Shown here: positions 7,373 through 15,486 of the stretch, piece by piece
How positions within the stretch are numbered: position 1 is the first letter of the stretch
Layout of the letters: each line of letters opens with the position of its first letter
Origin: Martinezella tropici
GTDB lineage: Bacteria > Pseudomonadota > Alphaproteobacteria > Rhizobiales > Rhizobiaceae
Assembly: GCA_000799755.1 (NCBI GenBank)
Contig: JUHI01000036.1
Span: 1-32,930 of the forward strand
Direction of reading: 5' to 3'
Length of the DNA: 32,930 nucleotides
Position numbers and translations under genes: made by a program
Notes under the pieces: model-generated
Told to the model about the DNA's origin: nothing
The model's database searches: none
Seen by the model: only the letters and a program-made list of their open reading frames with translations

Positions 7373-8119
7373 TCAGCGTAGGCCACCGCCGGCCAGAACG
7401 ATCTCGCCCGTCAGCCATCGAGCATCGTCGGATGCCATGAAGGCGACGACGTCAGCGATGTCCTGGGGCTGGCCCAGTCGGCCAAGCGGGGTCTGGGCGA
7501 TGATGCCGGCTTCGAACTCAGAAGCAATCATGCCGGCCGAGTGCGTGCCTTCAGTCTCCGTGAGGCTCGGGTTCACCGAGTTGACGCGGATTTTGCGGGC
7601 CCCGAGTTCCTTAGCCAGAACGCCGGTGATGACATCCACCGCCCCTTTCGTTGCGGTGTAGACTGCGGTTTGCGGCGGCGTGATAGCGGTCACACCGGAG
7701 CCGATGTTGATGACGCTACCGCCTTCACCGAGATGTTCTGCAGCCGCCTTGCTCACCAAAAGCAGGCCCAGCACGTTGATGTCGAACATCTTGTGGAACT
7801 GCTCTTCGTTGACCGTTTCCAGCGGACCGAACTCATAGACGCCCGAGTTGTTCACCAGGATGTCGAGACGGCCATAGTTGGAGATGGCCGTATCCACGAT
7901 TGCCTTGGCCTCCGCAGCCTTCGAAACGTCGCCCTGAACGGCGACGGCCTTTCCGCCGGCGCTTTTGATCGCTTCGACGACGGAATCCGCGCCGGACTTG
8001 CTGGAGGCGTAGTTGACGACGACAGAAGCGCCGTTTGCGGCGAGCGTCTTGGCAATAGCCGCGCCGATGCCTTTGGAGGCGCCGGTTACGACGGCCACCT
8101 TGTTGGTAAGCTTAGACAT
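7373..8119 (-). CDS. SDR family oxidoreductase, 248 aa (last gene of the LysR-linked operon)
   Basis: A classical SDR with TGASKGIG at 12-19, NNSG at 90-93 (Ser in place of the usual Ala), catalytic Ser141, Tyr154 and Lys158, and NPSLTETEGTHSAG after the core. It resembles 3-oxoacyl-ACP reductase and glucose dehydrogenase-like SDRs found in oxidative-stress or solvent-response operons. The ATG follows GGAGA. It lies 26 bp downstream of the DUF427 gene on the same strand and closes a five-gene operon starting at 10989. The next 300 bp downstream contain no recognised gene. Confidence 0.93.
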   Translation of the reverse strand: MSKLTNKVAVVTGASKGIGAAIAKTLAANGASVVVNYASSKSGADSVVEAIKSAGGKAVAVQGDVSKAAEAKAIVDTAISNYGRLDILVNNSGVYEFGPLETVNEEQFHKMFDINVLGLLLVSKAAAEHLGEGGSVINIGSGVTAITPPQTAVYTATKGAVDVITGVLAKELGARKIRVNSVNPSLTETEGTHSAGMIASEFEAGIIAQTPLGRLGQPQDIADVVAFMASDDARWLTGEIVLAGGGLR

Positions 8120-8145
8120 GATGAAGTCTCCGTTGATGACGCCGT

Positions 8146-8526
8146 TCAGGCGTCGTGTTGCTCGATCGCGTCAATGCGATCGGGATAGAAAGCGAGGTGA
8201 TCTTTGATCTCGGCCACGGCGTCGTAAGGCGCTTCGTAGGTCCAGATCGCATCGACCGACCGCTCGCCACCGGCCGGAATGTTGAAGTAGGCGGCCTCGC
8301 CCTTGTAGGGGCAGTAGGTCGTCATATCGGAGCGCGTCAGGAAGGTCATATCGACGTCCTTGCGCGGGATGTACTGCACGGGCGGGTAGCCAGCTTCTTG
8401 CAGGGTCAGGGCCTCGCGGGTGTCCGCGATGACACGGCCGCCCAAAGTGACGGTCACACGGCGGCGATTTAGCTCGACCGTGATCGGATGATCGGGGCCG
8501 GGGATTTTAGGGGTGCGGTTGGTCAT
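8146..8526 (-). CDS. DUF427 domain protein, 126 aa
   Basis: I place the start at ATG 8526, directly after an AGGAGG site, rather than at an upstream methionine. The sequence PGPDHPITVELNRRRVTVTLGG, ADTREALTLQEAGYPPVQYIP, VDMTFLTRSDMTTYCPYKGEAAYF and WTYEAPYDAVAEIKDHLAFYP is the complete DUF427 fold. That includes the CPYKG motif. The family is widespread, has a small barrel fold, and its role is unknown. It sits within the SDR operon, 25 bp after one SDR and 26 bp before the next, so it probably serves the same pathway. Confidence 0.93.
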   Translation of the reverse strand: MTNRTPKIPGPDHPITVELNRRRVTVTLGGRVIADTREALTLQEAGYPPVQYIPRKDVDMTFLTRSDMTTYCPYKGEAAYFNIPAGGERSVDAIWTYEAPYDAVAEIKDHLAFYPDRIDAIEQHDA

Positions 8527-8551
8527 GGTAACCTCCTGTTGGTTCTGGCGT

Positions 8552-9298
8552 TCAGAGCTTCGAGCCGCCGTCCACCCGCAGCGTGTCGCCCGATACCCAG
8601 CGCGCAGCGTCGGAGGCCAGAAAGGCAATGGCGCCAGCGATGTCTTCAGGCTGCGCGACGCGCTTCAGCGCCTGCATGCCGAGGGTGAAATCGCGACCGG
8701 CGCCGGTTTTGGCGAAGCTCGACATGTCGGTTTCCACCACCCCGGGGGCAACGGCGTTTACCCGAATTCCTCTTGGCCCGAGGACCTGGGCGAAGTGCTT
8801 GACGAGGGTGTCGATCGCGCCTTTGGTCGCGGCATAGGCCGAAAGATTCCCTACCGCCGCGTGGGCCGCGAGCGACGAGATGAAAATGACGCTGGAACCC
8901 TCGTTCAGGATCGGCAGCAGCTGCTGGACCAGGAAGAACGGAGCGCGGACATTGACGGCGAAGAGCGCGTCAAAATCCTCGATCGTCGTCTCCTCGATCG
9001 TGGCGGCGCTAGAGATACCGGCGTTGGCGACCAGAATGTCGAGACGAGCGCCCACGACATCCTTGACCTTCGCCGCGAGCCTATGCGGCCCCTGCGGATC
9101 GGAGAGATCCGCTCCCACGGCTTCAGCCCGGCCGCCTGCAGCTTTGATCTGATCGACGACCGAGCGCGCTTCAGCAGCATTACGGCCGTAGTGAACGAGA
9201 ACCTGGGCGCCAGCCTTGGCAAGCGCGAGGGCAGTTGCGCGTCCGATACCGCGCGAAGCGCCGGTCACGAGCGCGGTCTTTCCGCTGCACGGTGTCAT
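8552..9298 (-). CDS. SDR family oxidoreductase, 248 aa
   Basis: A classical SDR with TGASRGIG at residues 12-19, ANAG at 91-94, catalytic Ser141/142, Tyr155 and Lys159, and the APGVVETDM loop. The C-terminal DGGSKL is standard. It is close to the 3-oxoacyl-ACP reductase-like group. The ATG follows a weak GAGAGA. It is the third gene of the LysR-linked operon, 81 bp after the hydrolase and 25 bp before DUF427. Substrate unknown. Confidence 0.93.
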   Translation of the reverse strand: MTPCSGKTALVTGASRGIGRATALALAKAGAQVLVHYGRNAAEARSVVDQIKAAGGRAEAVGADLSDPQGPHRLAAKVKDVVGARLDILVANAGISSAATIEETTIEDFDALFAVNVRAPFFLVQQLLPILNEGSSVIFISSLAAHAAVGNLSAYAATKGAIDTLVKHFAQVLGPRGIRVNAVAPGVVETDMSSFAKTGAGRDFTLGMQALKRVAQPEDIAGAIAFLASDAARWVSGDTLRVDGGSKL

Positions 9299-9379
9299 GA
9301 TTGATCTCTCTTTGAAGGGCTAGGAGGGGCCGACCGGAGGCGTCAGGCGCCACCGATCGGCTCTACATGCCGGTGCACG

Positions 9380-10216
9380 TCAGGCGTTCAGGAACATGTT
9401 CGTGTGCGCGACGAACAGCTCGGGATACTGATTCTGTGGACCGTGGCTGGAGTCCGGATAGACGATGAGCTGCGCGTTCGGCATATGCTGCTGCAGCGTG
9501 TACCCGTTGATCGTAGGAATGATCAGGTCGTTGCTGCCATCGACCACGAGCGTTGGCTGGTGGATGTCGGCGAGGTAATCCCAGACGCCGTCGCTCTTCT
9601 CGTTCGAACTGACGATCGCTGCGTACTGCGCCGTCGCTGAGACCTCACTCACTTCGGGGCTGCGATCCTTACGGCGATGCTTGCGCTCAAGGTACTTCAG
9701 CCCAGCGGCATAGCCTTTCTCATTCGGCAGGAAATGTGCGGCGATCCAGAGGTGTTCCGGCGGATCGTAGGTCGCAGAGAAAATCTCACCTGCCTTGCTG
9801 GCGGCGGTATCGGCGCCGCGGGGCCCGGTACCCACCAGGACGAGTTTACGCACCAGATCGGGTGCCTGTACGGCGATCTCCTGGGCGACCTTGCCGCCGA
9901 CGGAGTAGCCGAGGACATCGACCTTGGTGAGTCCGAGCGCCTTGATGAAAGCGACGGCATCCGTTGCCATACTGGGGATGGTTGAAGGTGTCACCCAGGA
10001 GCTGGCGCCGATGCCGGCATTATCGAACAGGATTACTTCGCGCTCCTGTGCCAGCCCGTCGGTCACGGCTGGGTCCCAATGGTCCATAGTGCCACGGAAA
10101 TGGATGTTCATGACAACAGGAATACCGCTAGTCTTGCCAAAGCGGCGATAGGCGAAGCGGATGCCGCTGGCCTCGACGAATTGGGTCGGGACGGTATCAT
10201 GCGTATGGGTAGTCAT
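9380..10216 (-). CDS. Alpha/beta hydrolase, 278 aa
   Basis: The nucleophile elbow GYSVGG is at about 103-108 with Ser105, preceded by the oxyanion region NIHFRGTMDHWDP and FDNAGIGASS. The acid and base are likely Asp in VVDGSNDLI and His in YPDSSHGPQ. The family includes esterases, epoxide hydrolases and haloperoxidase-like enzymes, and nothing here fixes the substrate. The ATG follows AAGGAG. It is the second gene of the operon, 26 bp after the first SDR. Hydrolase-SDR pairs suggest turnover of an ester, lactone or similar carbonyl compound, which is inference. Confidence 0.92.
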   Translation of the reverse strand: MTTHTHDTVPTQFVEASGIRFAYRRFGKTSGIPVVMNIHFRGTMDHWDPAVTDGLAQEREVILFDNAGIGASSWVTPSTIPSMATDAVAFIKALGLTKVDVLGYSVGGKVAQEIAVQAPDLVRKLVLVGTGPRGADTAASKAGEIFSATYDPPEHLWIAAHFLPNEKGYAAGLKYLERKHRRKDRSPEVSEVSATAQYAAIVSSNEKSDGVWDYLADIHQPTLVVDGSNDLIIPTINGYTLQQHMPNAQLIVYPDSSHGPQNQYPELFVAHTNMFLNA

Positions 10217-10242
10217 GGCAAATCTCCTTGTGCGGATTGCGA

Positions 10243-10989
10243 TTAGCTGGCGGTCCTGCCGCCGTTGACGTTGACGATCTGGCCGGTGATGAATGAGGCT
10301 TTGCCAGAGGCCAAGTAGAGAATGGCATCCGCAAGCTCCTCGGGCTGTCCGGCGCGGCGCAGCGGGATCGAGGCAAGAAGCCCGGCCTTGCGCTCCGGTG
10401 AGCCGGTGAAGCGATCGAGCATTCCAGTCTCGACAGGGCCGGGTGCCACCGCGTTGACGCGGACACCGAAAGCGGCAGCTTCCAGGGCGCCTGTTTTGGT
10501 CAGGCCTTCGACGGCATGCTTGCTGGCGACATAAAGCGAGGCGTTCGGGGCACCACGGCTGCCCATCGTCGAAGATATATTGATGATGCTGCCGTAGCCC
10601 TGAGGCTGCATGACGCGCAATTCGTGCTTCATGCAGAGCAAAACGCCGAGCACGTTGGTCTCGAAGGTCGCCGCGTAAGCGTCGGGCGTCTGATCGACGA
10701 TCGGCGCTGGTGTGCCTTCCGTGCCGGCATTGTTGACCGCGACGTCGAGGCGGCCGAAACGGGCAACGGTTTCCTCGATCAACGCCTGGACGTCGCGCTC
10801 ATTGCGGACATCTGCCTTGATGAAGCCGGCATCCACGCCGAGGGCACGGAGTTCGCTCTCCAATGCCGCACCGGTCTGACCGTTGCGTCCTGAGACAACG
10901 ACCTTATAGCCTTCTTTCGCGGCTGCCAGGGCCGTAGCACGGCCGATACCGGCGAGTGCGCCCGTGATCAGTATAACATTGCCGTCCAT
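10243..10989 (-). CDS. SDR family oxidoreductase, 248 aa (first gene of the operon)
   Basis: A classical SDR with TGALAGIG at residues 9-16, NNAG at 86-89, Ser140, Tyr153 and Lys157 (YVASK), and APGPVETGM. The ATG at 10989 stands eight bases after AAGGAG; a TTG two codons upstream is too close to that site. It leads a five-gene operon (SDR, hydrolase, SDR, DUF427, SDR) and is divergent from a LysR-type gene across 174 bp. That spacer contains a perfect ATAC-N7-GTAT palindrome, making LysR control likely. Confidence 0.93.
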   Translation of the reverse strand: MDGNVILITGALAGIGRATALAAAKEGYKVVVSGRNGQTGAALESELRALGVDAGFIKADVRNERDVQALIEETVARFGRLDVAVNNAGTEGTPAPIVDQTPDAYAATFETNVLGVLLCMKHELRVMQPQGYGSIINISSTMGSRGAPNASLYVASKHAVEGLTKTGALEAAAFGVRVNAVAPGPVETGMLDRFTGSPERKAGLLASIPLRRAGQPEELADAILYLASGKASFITGQIVNVNGGRTAS

Positions 10990-11138
10990 TGCCAACTCTC
11001 CTTAGCCCCTTAAATCAGGCCTTAGTGATAAGCAGTGGTCTGGCTTCAAGCTTCTGCGAGGGCCGACCGCCGCTGTTCGTTGACAGAATAGTTATGCCTT
11101 CAATGCTTGCAGGAGAAAGACTTTGTCTGATAGGTTCC

Positions 11139-11155
11139 CATACCTCTGAGGTATG
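11139..11155. promoter_or_regulatory. Perfect 17-bp palindrome with ATAC-N7-GTAT, LysR-type operator candidate
   Basis: CATACCTCTGAGGTATG is an exact inverted repeat of eight bases around one central base. It contains T-N11-A and the ATAC-N7-GTAT form known for LysR regulators of the BenM/CatM type. It lies nine bases before the lysR start and about 150 bp from the divergent SDR operon start. Confidence 0.8.
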
Positions 11156-11163
11156 AGGCATCT

Positions 11164-12072
11164 ATGGAGCTTCGCCATCTTCGCTATTTCATCGCCGTCG
11201 CCGAGGAAGGCAGCGTGACGCTCGCCGCCGAAAAGCGGCTGCACACGGCGCAGCCCTCTCTCAGTCGGCAACTTCGTGATCTTGAGATCGAGGTTGGTGC
11301 GCCGCTTTTGAGCCGAAGCGCCCGGGGGGTTGAGTTGACCGAGGCCGGGCGCGCCTTCCTCACGCACGCACGCGTTTCGGTCAGCGAGGCGAACGAGGCG
11401 GTTCAGGCCGCCCGTCGTGCCGCGCGGCCGGCGAAGGCGGTATTCTCCGTTGGTTTTCTGACCGGGCAGGAGGTCGATTGGCTTCCCCACGTCACGCGCA
11501 TTCTCAGAGCCGAGCTGCCGAAGATCGAGTTCAAGGTGACGAGCATGTACTCGCCGGATCTCGCCGAGGCACTGCAAAACGGCGAGATCGATCTCGGCTT
11601 TCTGCGTATAGAGCCGAAACCGGACGTGACCTATAATGTGATCGCCAAGGAGCCGATCGTCGTCATTCTCCCCAGTGACCATCCGCTGGCGGAGGGGAAG
11701 GAAATCGACCCGAAATCGCTCGAGGGAGAAACGCTCGTCGGCTTCTCCGATATTGCCATCGTACTAAGGACGGTGGTTGAGGACTATCTCCTGAAAATGG
11801 GCGTTGATGCTACACCCAGCCATCGCGTCGAGAATTTCTCGACCGTCTTGTCGCTGGTCGCGTCTCTTCGTGGCGTGGCGCTTATGCCTGCTTATGTGGA
11901 GGCTCTTCTCCCGTGGTCGGTGGTGAGCCGACCTCTAAAAGGCGAGCCGCTCACTATCGATCTGGCGGTGGGCTACCGGTCAGACAACCCCTCACCTGTG
12001 CTTAAGGCGTTTCTCGCGGGGCTCGATCAGCTCGTTGCAGCAGGTCCGGCCGGGACGCGACAGATGCGTTGA
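11164..12072 (+). CDS. LysR-family transcriptional regulator, 302 aa
   Basis: The N-terminal winged helix-turn-helix is complete: MELRHLRYFIAVAEEGSVTL, AAEKRLHTAQPSLSRQLRDLE and the 'ARGVELTEAG' wing. The effector domain follows (VGFLTGQEVDWLPHVTRILRAE, GEIDLGFLRIEP, VVILPSDHPLAEG, VASLRGVALMPAY). The overall pattern resembles the HcaR/BenM/CatM group of aromatic-responsive regulators, though the effector is unknown. It is divergent from the five-gene operon. The palindrome nine bases before its ATG would allow autoregulation and control of the operon. Confidence 0.94.
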   Translation: MELRHLRYFIAVAEEGSVTLAAEKRLHTAQPSLSRQLRDLEIEVGAPLLSRSARGVELTEAGRAFLTHARVSVSEANEAVQAARRAARPAKAVFSVGFLTGQEVDWLPHVTRILRAELPKIEFKVTSMYSPDLAEALQNGEIDLGFLRIEPKPDVTYNVIAKEPIVVILPSDHPLAEGKEIDPKSLEGETLVGFSDIAIVLRTVVEDYLLKMGVDATPSHRVENFSTVLSLVASLRGVALMPAYVEALLPWSVVSRPLKGEPLTIDLAVGYRSDNPSPVLKAFLAGLDQLVAAGPAGTRQMR

Positions 12073-12415
12073 AGATGAGGTCGCACCGCTCCTTCGGCAG
12101 AAGATCAAACGGCGGCATTATTCTTGATGAGGCCAGCATCAGGCTCTGAGCACTTGGTGTCGAGTCCGCGGATGCTAGTCAGTGAGTGGGACCATTCGCG
12201 ATGCGCCGTCCGGACAACGTTGCACCCCTCGCTCCGTTTCGTGATGGTCGGCAGGTGCTTCACGCCACAGTTTGGTGGCCGCATTGCCAGCCGTGCGATG
12301 GTGCACTTGTCGGTCGGCGAGACCCAAAATCTAAGCCGTGCGCCGTCGTATTAGGCCGCAAACTTTCTTTGGACTGTACGCTCTGATCCCAGATCGAATG
12401 GTTCAATCAGCTCTC
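12073..12415. other. No gene recognised
   Basis: The stretch after lysR has short open frames on the plus strand without ribosome binding sites or recognisable protein patterns. It borders the esterase relic and is probably decayed sequence. Confidence 0.3.
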
Positions 12416-12700
12416 CTAGACGGTTACGAGCGTGCCTGTCATGGCTCCCCAGCTGACAGTCCGACGATGTAAACGCGGCCTCGATCGGCCCGATATCGTT
12501 TGAGGGTATGGTCGACCATCTGCTTGATGGAAAGCAACTCGCGGCTGTCGCGCGCGACCGCGCTTAATCGAAACCAGTTGAAGCATCTTTGTGGATTGTT
12601 CGAATGGGCATCTCCGGATAGAGCAGGATGAAACCTTGATCCGTTGCGAGCTTCGATTACGACTCTGAGACTGCCGGCCACCCGGTAAAAAGCCGGCCGC
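12416..12700 (-). pseudogene. Relic of a PHB depolymerase-like esterase
   Basis: Three reading frames together spell an Esterase_phb protein. One frame gives LATDQGFILLYPEMP. A second gives HSNNPQRCFNWF, then LLSIKQMVDHTLKRYRADRG and VYIVGLSAGE. A third gives AMTGTLVTV. In intact relatives these join as '..FxLLYPEQ..SNNPxRCFNWF..SIxQMVdh..  GLSAGGAMT..'. At least two frameshifts are present, one just after the nucleophile elbow GLSAG, where a base seems lost, and both ends are missing. Clear pseudogene. Confidence 0.8.
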
Positions 12701-12771
12701 ATACCCCAGACAGCGAAATTTTTCTCGGGCCAATGGAGGGCCGGCGAAGTTGAGGCCGCCCGTCCCGATCA

Positions 12772-12960
12772 TCACGACGCCAAGTGGGGAAGGTCGAGAA
12801 CGATAAATTTGATTACCAGCATAGTCAGGTTCCCGCTTTCAATGTGTAGACGGAGCGGCGCTCGCGTTGTGGGCATCGCTTGCAGGAAGGCCCACACGAC
12901 TGAGACGGCGCGGCGAACTTTCCCAGGCTCCGGCGCTGCATACTTGGCTGTGTGTGTCAT
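12772..12960 (-). CDS. Possible small protein, 62 aa (doubtful)
   Basis: ATG at 12960 follows GAGGAG six bases upstream, which is the only strong argument. The product MTHTAKYAAPEPGKVRRAVS, then VVWAFLQAMPTTRAPLRLHI, has no recognised domain. It lies between the esterase relic and the broken cupin gene, so it could equally be the start of a decayed gene. Confidence 0.25.
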   Translation of the reverse strand: MTHTAKYAAPEPGKVRRAVSVVWAFLQAMPTTRAPLRLHIESGNLTMLVIKFIVLDLPHLAS

Positions 12961-13016
12961 CAGAGGCTCCTCGGAAACGATGATCGGCCCTACGCGGGTC
13001 CCGGATTAGATGGCCG

Positions 13017-13546
13017 TTAGGCCGCCTTCCTCTCGGTGCCGAAGACGAACATCAGGATTACACAAGGGTCGTCCGATCGGTTGAGGAATTCGTGGAAGGC
13101 ACCTTCTGCACGAAGAGGTCGCCTTCTCTGGCGGTGACCGTGTGCACTTGCCCGTCTTCTCCCGGATAGGCGATATTCACTTCGCCCTTGAGCACCACCG
13201 CAAGGTCGATAGTGTCGGTCCGGTGCATTGCCCCCCCGAGCTCGCTTGGGGTCATACCCCCGCCGGTGCCGAAATCGATCTTTGCCATCAACGCACCGAG
13301 ATCCGTCTCACCCGCTTTCTCAGGGGGAACGACTTGGAGATCGACGCGGAGCGAATCCTTTGGCCCGAAGATCCCAAGCCGCTTGTATTCACCGAGAACC
13401 TGCTCAGGCGTAAGGGGCAATTGGGGAATCTTGTCGAAACCCCAGATATTCGTGACCCGATCGGCGGTTTCGGTATCGAGAAGATCGTCCACCTGCATGA
13501 CGACACCAGCCTTGGTCTCGGCGCTCACAATTCGTCGCATCTTCAT
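13017..13546 (-). pseudogene. Cupin-domain protein with a one-base frameshift near its C-terminus
   Basis: Starting at ATG 13546 after GAGGGGG, the frame encodes a cupin: MHRTDTIDLAVVLKGEVNIAYPGEDG and then VTAREGDLFVQK. At about 13101-13104 the frame goes wrong and would end as VPSTNSSTDRTTLV at 13058. In the next frame the expected continuation is intact: AFHEFLNRSDDPCVILMFVF, then GTERKAA and a TAA at 13017-13019. The loss of one G in AAGGGTGCC explains it. The lost part holds the second cupin motif with its metal-ligand His. The gene is 13 bp after the SDR and belongs to the TetR module. A sequencing error is possible. Confidence 0.85.
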
Positions 13547-13559
13547 TTTACCCGCCCCC

Positions 13560-14306
13560 TCAGAGTTGCGACCAGCCGCCATCGACCGGAATCTCAAGAC
13601 CGGTCGTGAAGGTCGCGTCGAAGGCGAGGAAGAGAACAGCCTTCGCAATCTCCTCGGAGGTCCCGAAGCGCTTCATCGGGATCATGTCGACCGTCTTCTC
13701 CCGGACCCGGGCGGCCACATTCTTATCGGGAAACACTTTGTCGAGGATCGGCGTGGCGATGGGACCGGGCGACACGGCATTGACGCGGATGTCCTGGGGA
13801 AGCAGCTCGGTTGCGAGGGTCCGAGCCAGGGATCGCAGTGCGGCCTTGGCCGCGCCATAAGTGGCTTGCCCAGGCAGTCCCTTGACGTTGGCGACCGATG
13901 TCGTGAGGAGGACGGAACCGCCGCGGTTAAAGAGAGGCGCGAACTTCTGGACCGCGAAGAACGGCCCCTTGGCATTGAGGTTGAACATCTCGTCGTAGAT
14001 GGCCTCGGTGACGTTCGCGAGCGGCGCTGGGGGACTGAAGCCCGCGTTGACGAAGAGCAAGTCGATGGTGTCGAACTCGGCCTTCACCTGAGCGGCGAGG
14101 GCATCGATATCGGTCAACGATCGCGCGTCGCTCGAAACCACGATGGCATCAGTCCCAAGCTCCTGCTTCGCCGAGTCCAGTCCGCCTTGCGAGCGGCCTA
14201 TCACCAAAACGCGCGCGCCTCCATCGAGGAGCATCTTCGCTGTCGCGAGACCCATGCCGCTCGTGCCGCCGAGGATCACCACCTTCTTATCTTGATACCG
14301 TACCAT
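13560..14306 (-). CDS. SDR family oxidoreductase, 248 aa
   Basis: A classical SDR with GGTSGMG at residues 13-19, VNAG at 86-89 (the first Asn replaced by Val), Ser137, Tyr150 and Lys154 (YGAAK), and SPGPIATPI. The ATG follows AGGAG. It is the second gene of the TetR module, 90 bp after the larger SDR and 13 bp before the cupin. Substrate unknown. Relatives are annotated as general SDR oxidoreductases. Confidence 0.92.
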   Translation of the reverse strand: MVRYQDKKVVILGGTSGMGLATAKMLLDGGARVLVIGRSQGGLDSAKQELGTDAIVVSSDARSLTDIDALAAQVKAEFDTIDLLFVNAGFSPPAPLANVTEAIYDEMFNLNAKGPFFAVQKFAPLFNRGGSVLLTTSVANVKGLPGQATYGAAKAALRSLARTLATELLPQDIRVNAVSPGPIATPILDKVFPDKNVAARVREKTVDMIPMKRFGTSEEIAKAVLFLAFDATFTTGLEIPVDGGWSQL

Positions 14307-14379
14307 TCACATTCTCCTGGGACGCCATTCCGCCGGTTGGTTTTTAGACCATTTCGGATGATATTTCTGCGACGCGATG

Positions 14380-14400
14380 GCGTCACGCGTCACGCGTCAC
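14380..14400. repeat. Three exact copies of a 7-bp tandem repeat at a stop codon
   Basis: GCGTCAC occurs three times in a row and the last copy contains the TGA stop (minus strand, 14397-14399) of the SDR gene. Slippage here would only alter the spacer, because the repeat starts at the stop. Confidence 0.9.
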
Positions 14401-15371
14401 GAGACCGCGCCCAAAGACGCCGGGTGAGACAAGTCGGCGCCGGAGACCTTGACGACGGCCTGCCACGCAGCCTCCTGACTGGCGCGAATGTGGAGGTGTG
14501 GCTGGCGCTGCAGCTCCATCGGGCCTGAAAACTTACCCTTCGCCGAAGCGAAGAATCGCCCTGAGACGTCGGTTCCCAACTCCGATGCCTGGATGTAGCG
14601 ACTGGCCGCAACCTCCGGCGTCTGATTCATGCCGGGAATGAGGTTTACGATCGGAATCAGCAGATACTTCAACAACGGGCCAGCGTTTCGTGCGACGTTG
14701 GTGGCGTTCGACGCCCCGGGCGAGACAGCGTAGACGGCTATACCGGACGGTAGGCGGCGCGCCAGCGCCTCAGCCCACCAGGCGATCATGAGTTTCGCAT
14801 CTGCATACGCAGTGTTAGGCGAGTACCTCACGTTTGTTCCGCTGCGAATGAGGGCTTCAGCAGCCGCAGTTAGGTCGCCACCATAGTATTTGGCTGCGAA
14901 GGCCGACAGGTCGGTATATTTGAACATGGGCACACCCCCGCGAGCAGGCTCCGCGCTGGTGATGACAATCCGCGCTTCGGGGCTCAGCAGGTTGGCGTTG
15001 AGCAGCCCAACGGTCAGTTCATGGTGGCCGATAAGCGGGGCCTGGGAAGCTTCAACGCCCTCCGTAGTGATCACGCGTTTCTTTGTCGGGACCAATCCGG
15101 CATTGAGCAGCAGGAAATCGACCGGGCGACCTTGTTTGACCAGCTCGGCGACCGCAGACGTGGCACTGGCGGCCCTGTTGAGATCAAGTTCCAGCGGCGT
15201 GAAGATCCGCTTCTTGGTCTCGTCGGCAAGCTGGGCGGCGATTTCCTTGCTCTTGGCCAGGATGCGCCCCGTTACGATGACCTCCTGCCATCCCCCATCG
15301 GCGAGCAAGCGAGCTGCGGCATAACCGAGCCCCGACGTAGCGCCGGTGACCAGAGCGATTGAATGTCTCAT
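14397..15371 (-). CDS. Large SDR-type oxidoreductase, 324 aa
   Basis: This is longer than classical SDRs: TGATSGLG at residues 9-16, NAG at 90-92, Ser139 in VITSAEPARG, then about 45 extra residues before Tyr189 and Lys193 (YADAK). The layout is that of the retinol dehydrogenase/protochlorophyllide reductase-like SDRs. The C-terminus has LLKYLLIPIVNLIPGMNQTPE, a hydrophobic stretch that may contact membrane or substrate. I use ATG 15371, eight bases after AAGGTGG; a GTG at 15383 is less likely. It is divergent from a TetR regulator and leads the SDR-SDR-cupin operon. Confidence 0.9.
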   Translation of the reverse strand: MRHSIALVTGATSGLGYAAARLLADGGWQEVIVTGRILAKSKEIAAQLADETKKRIFTPLELDLNRAASATSAVAELVKQGRPVDFLLLNAGLVPTKKRVITTEGVEASQAPLIGHHELTVGLLNANLLSPEARIVITSAEPARGGVPMFKYTDLSAFAAKYYGGDLTAAAEALIRSGTNVRYSPNTAYADAKLMIAWWAEALARRLPSGIAVYAVSPGASNATNVARNAGPLLKYLLIPIVNLIPGMNQTPEVAASRYIQASELGTDVSGRFFASAKGKFSGPMELQRQPHLHIRASQEAAWQAVVKVSGADLSHPASLGAVS

Positions 15372-15486
15372 ATTTGGTTCCACCTTCAGAGAGGATCAGG
15401 TCGTGAGGCCAGGAGCTAGCTTGCTAATTATGGACTGAAACCTTATATATTCGTACAAATCGAACGGTCAAGGATTTTTGGACTAA
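15372..15486. promoter_or_regulatory. Divergent tetR / SDR promoter region
   Basis: This 115-bp AT-rich spacer separates the TetR gene and the large SDR. It holds TATGGACTGAAA near 15429 and TTGGACTAAAT near 15478 as an imperfect direct repeat. It also holds TTCGTACAAATCGAA, an imperfect inverted repeat with TTCG/CGAA arms. One of these may be the TetR operator; which is undecided. Confidence 0.35.

Noticed and set aside
7027..7418. Minus-strand frames of 119 and 69 aa after the NTF2-like gene
   Set aside because: They overlap the ends of both flanking genes, have no ribosome binding site and match no family I know. The 300 bp may be decayed DNA.
13188..14528. 446-aa plus-strand frame across cupin and SDR genes
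   Set aside because: It is antisense to two well-supported genes and has no family pattern.
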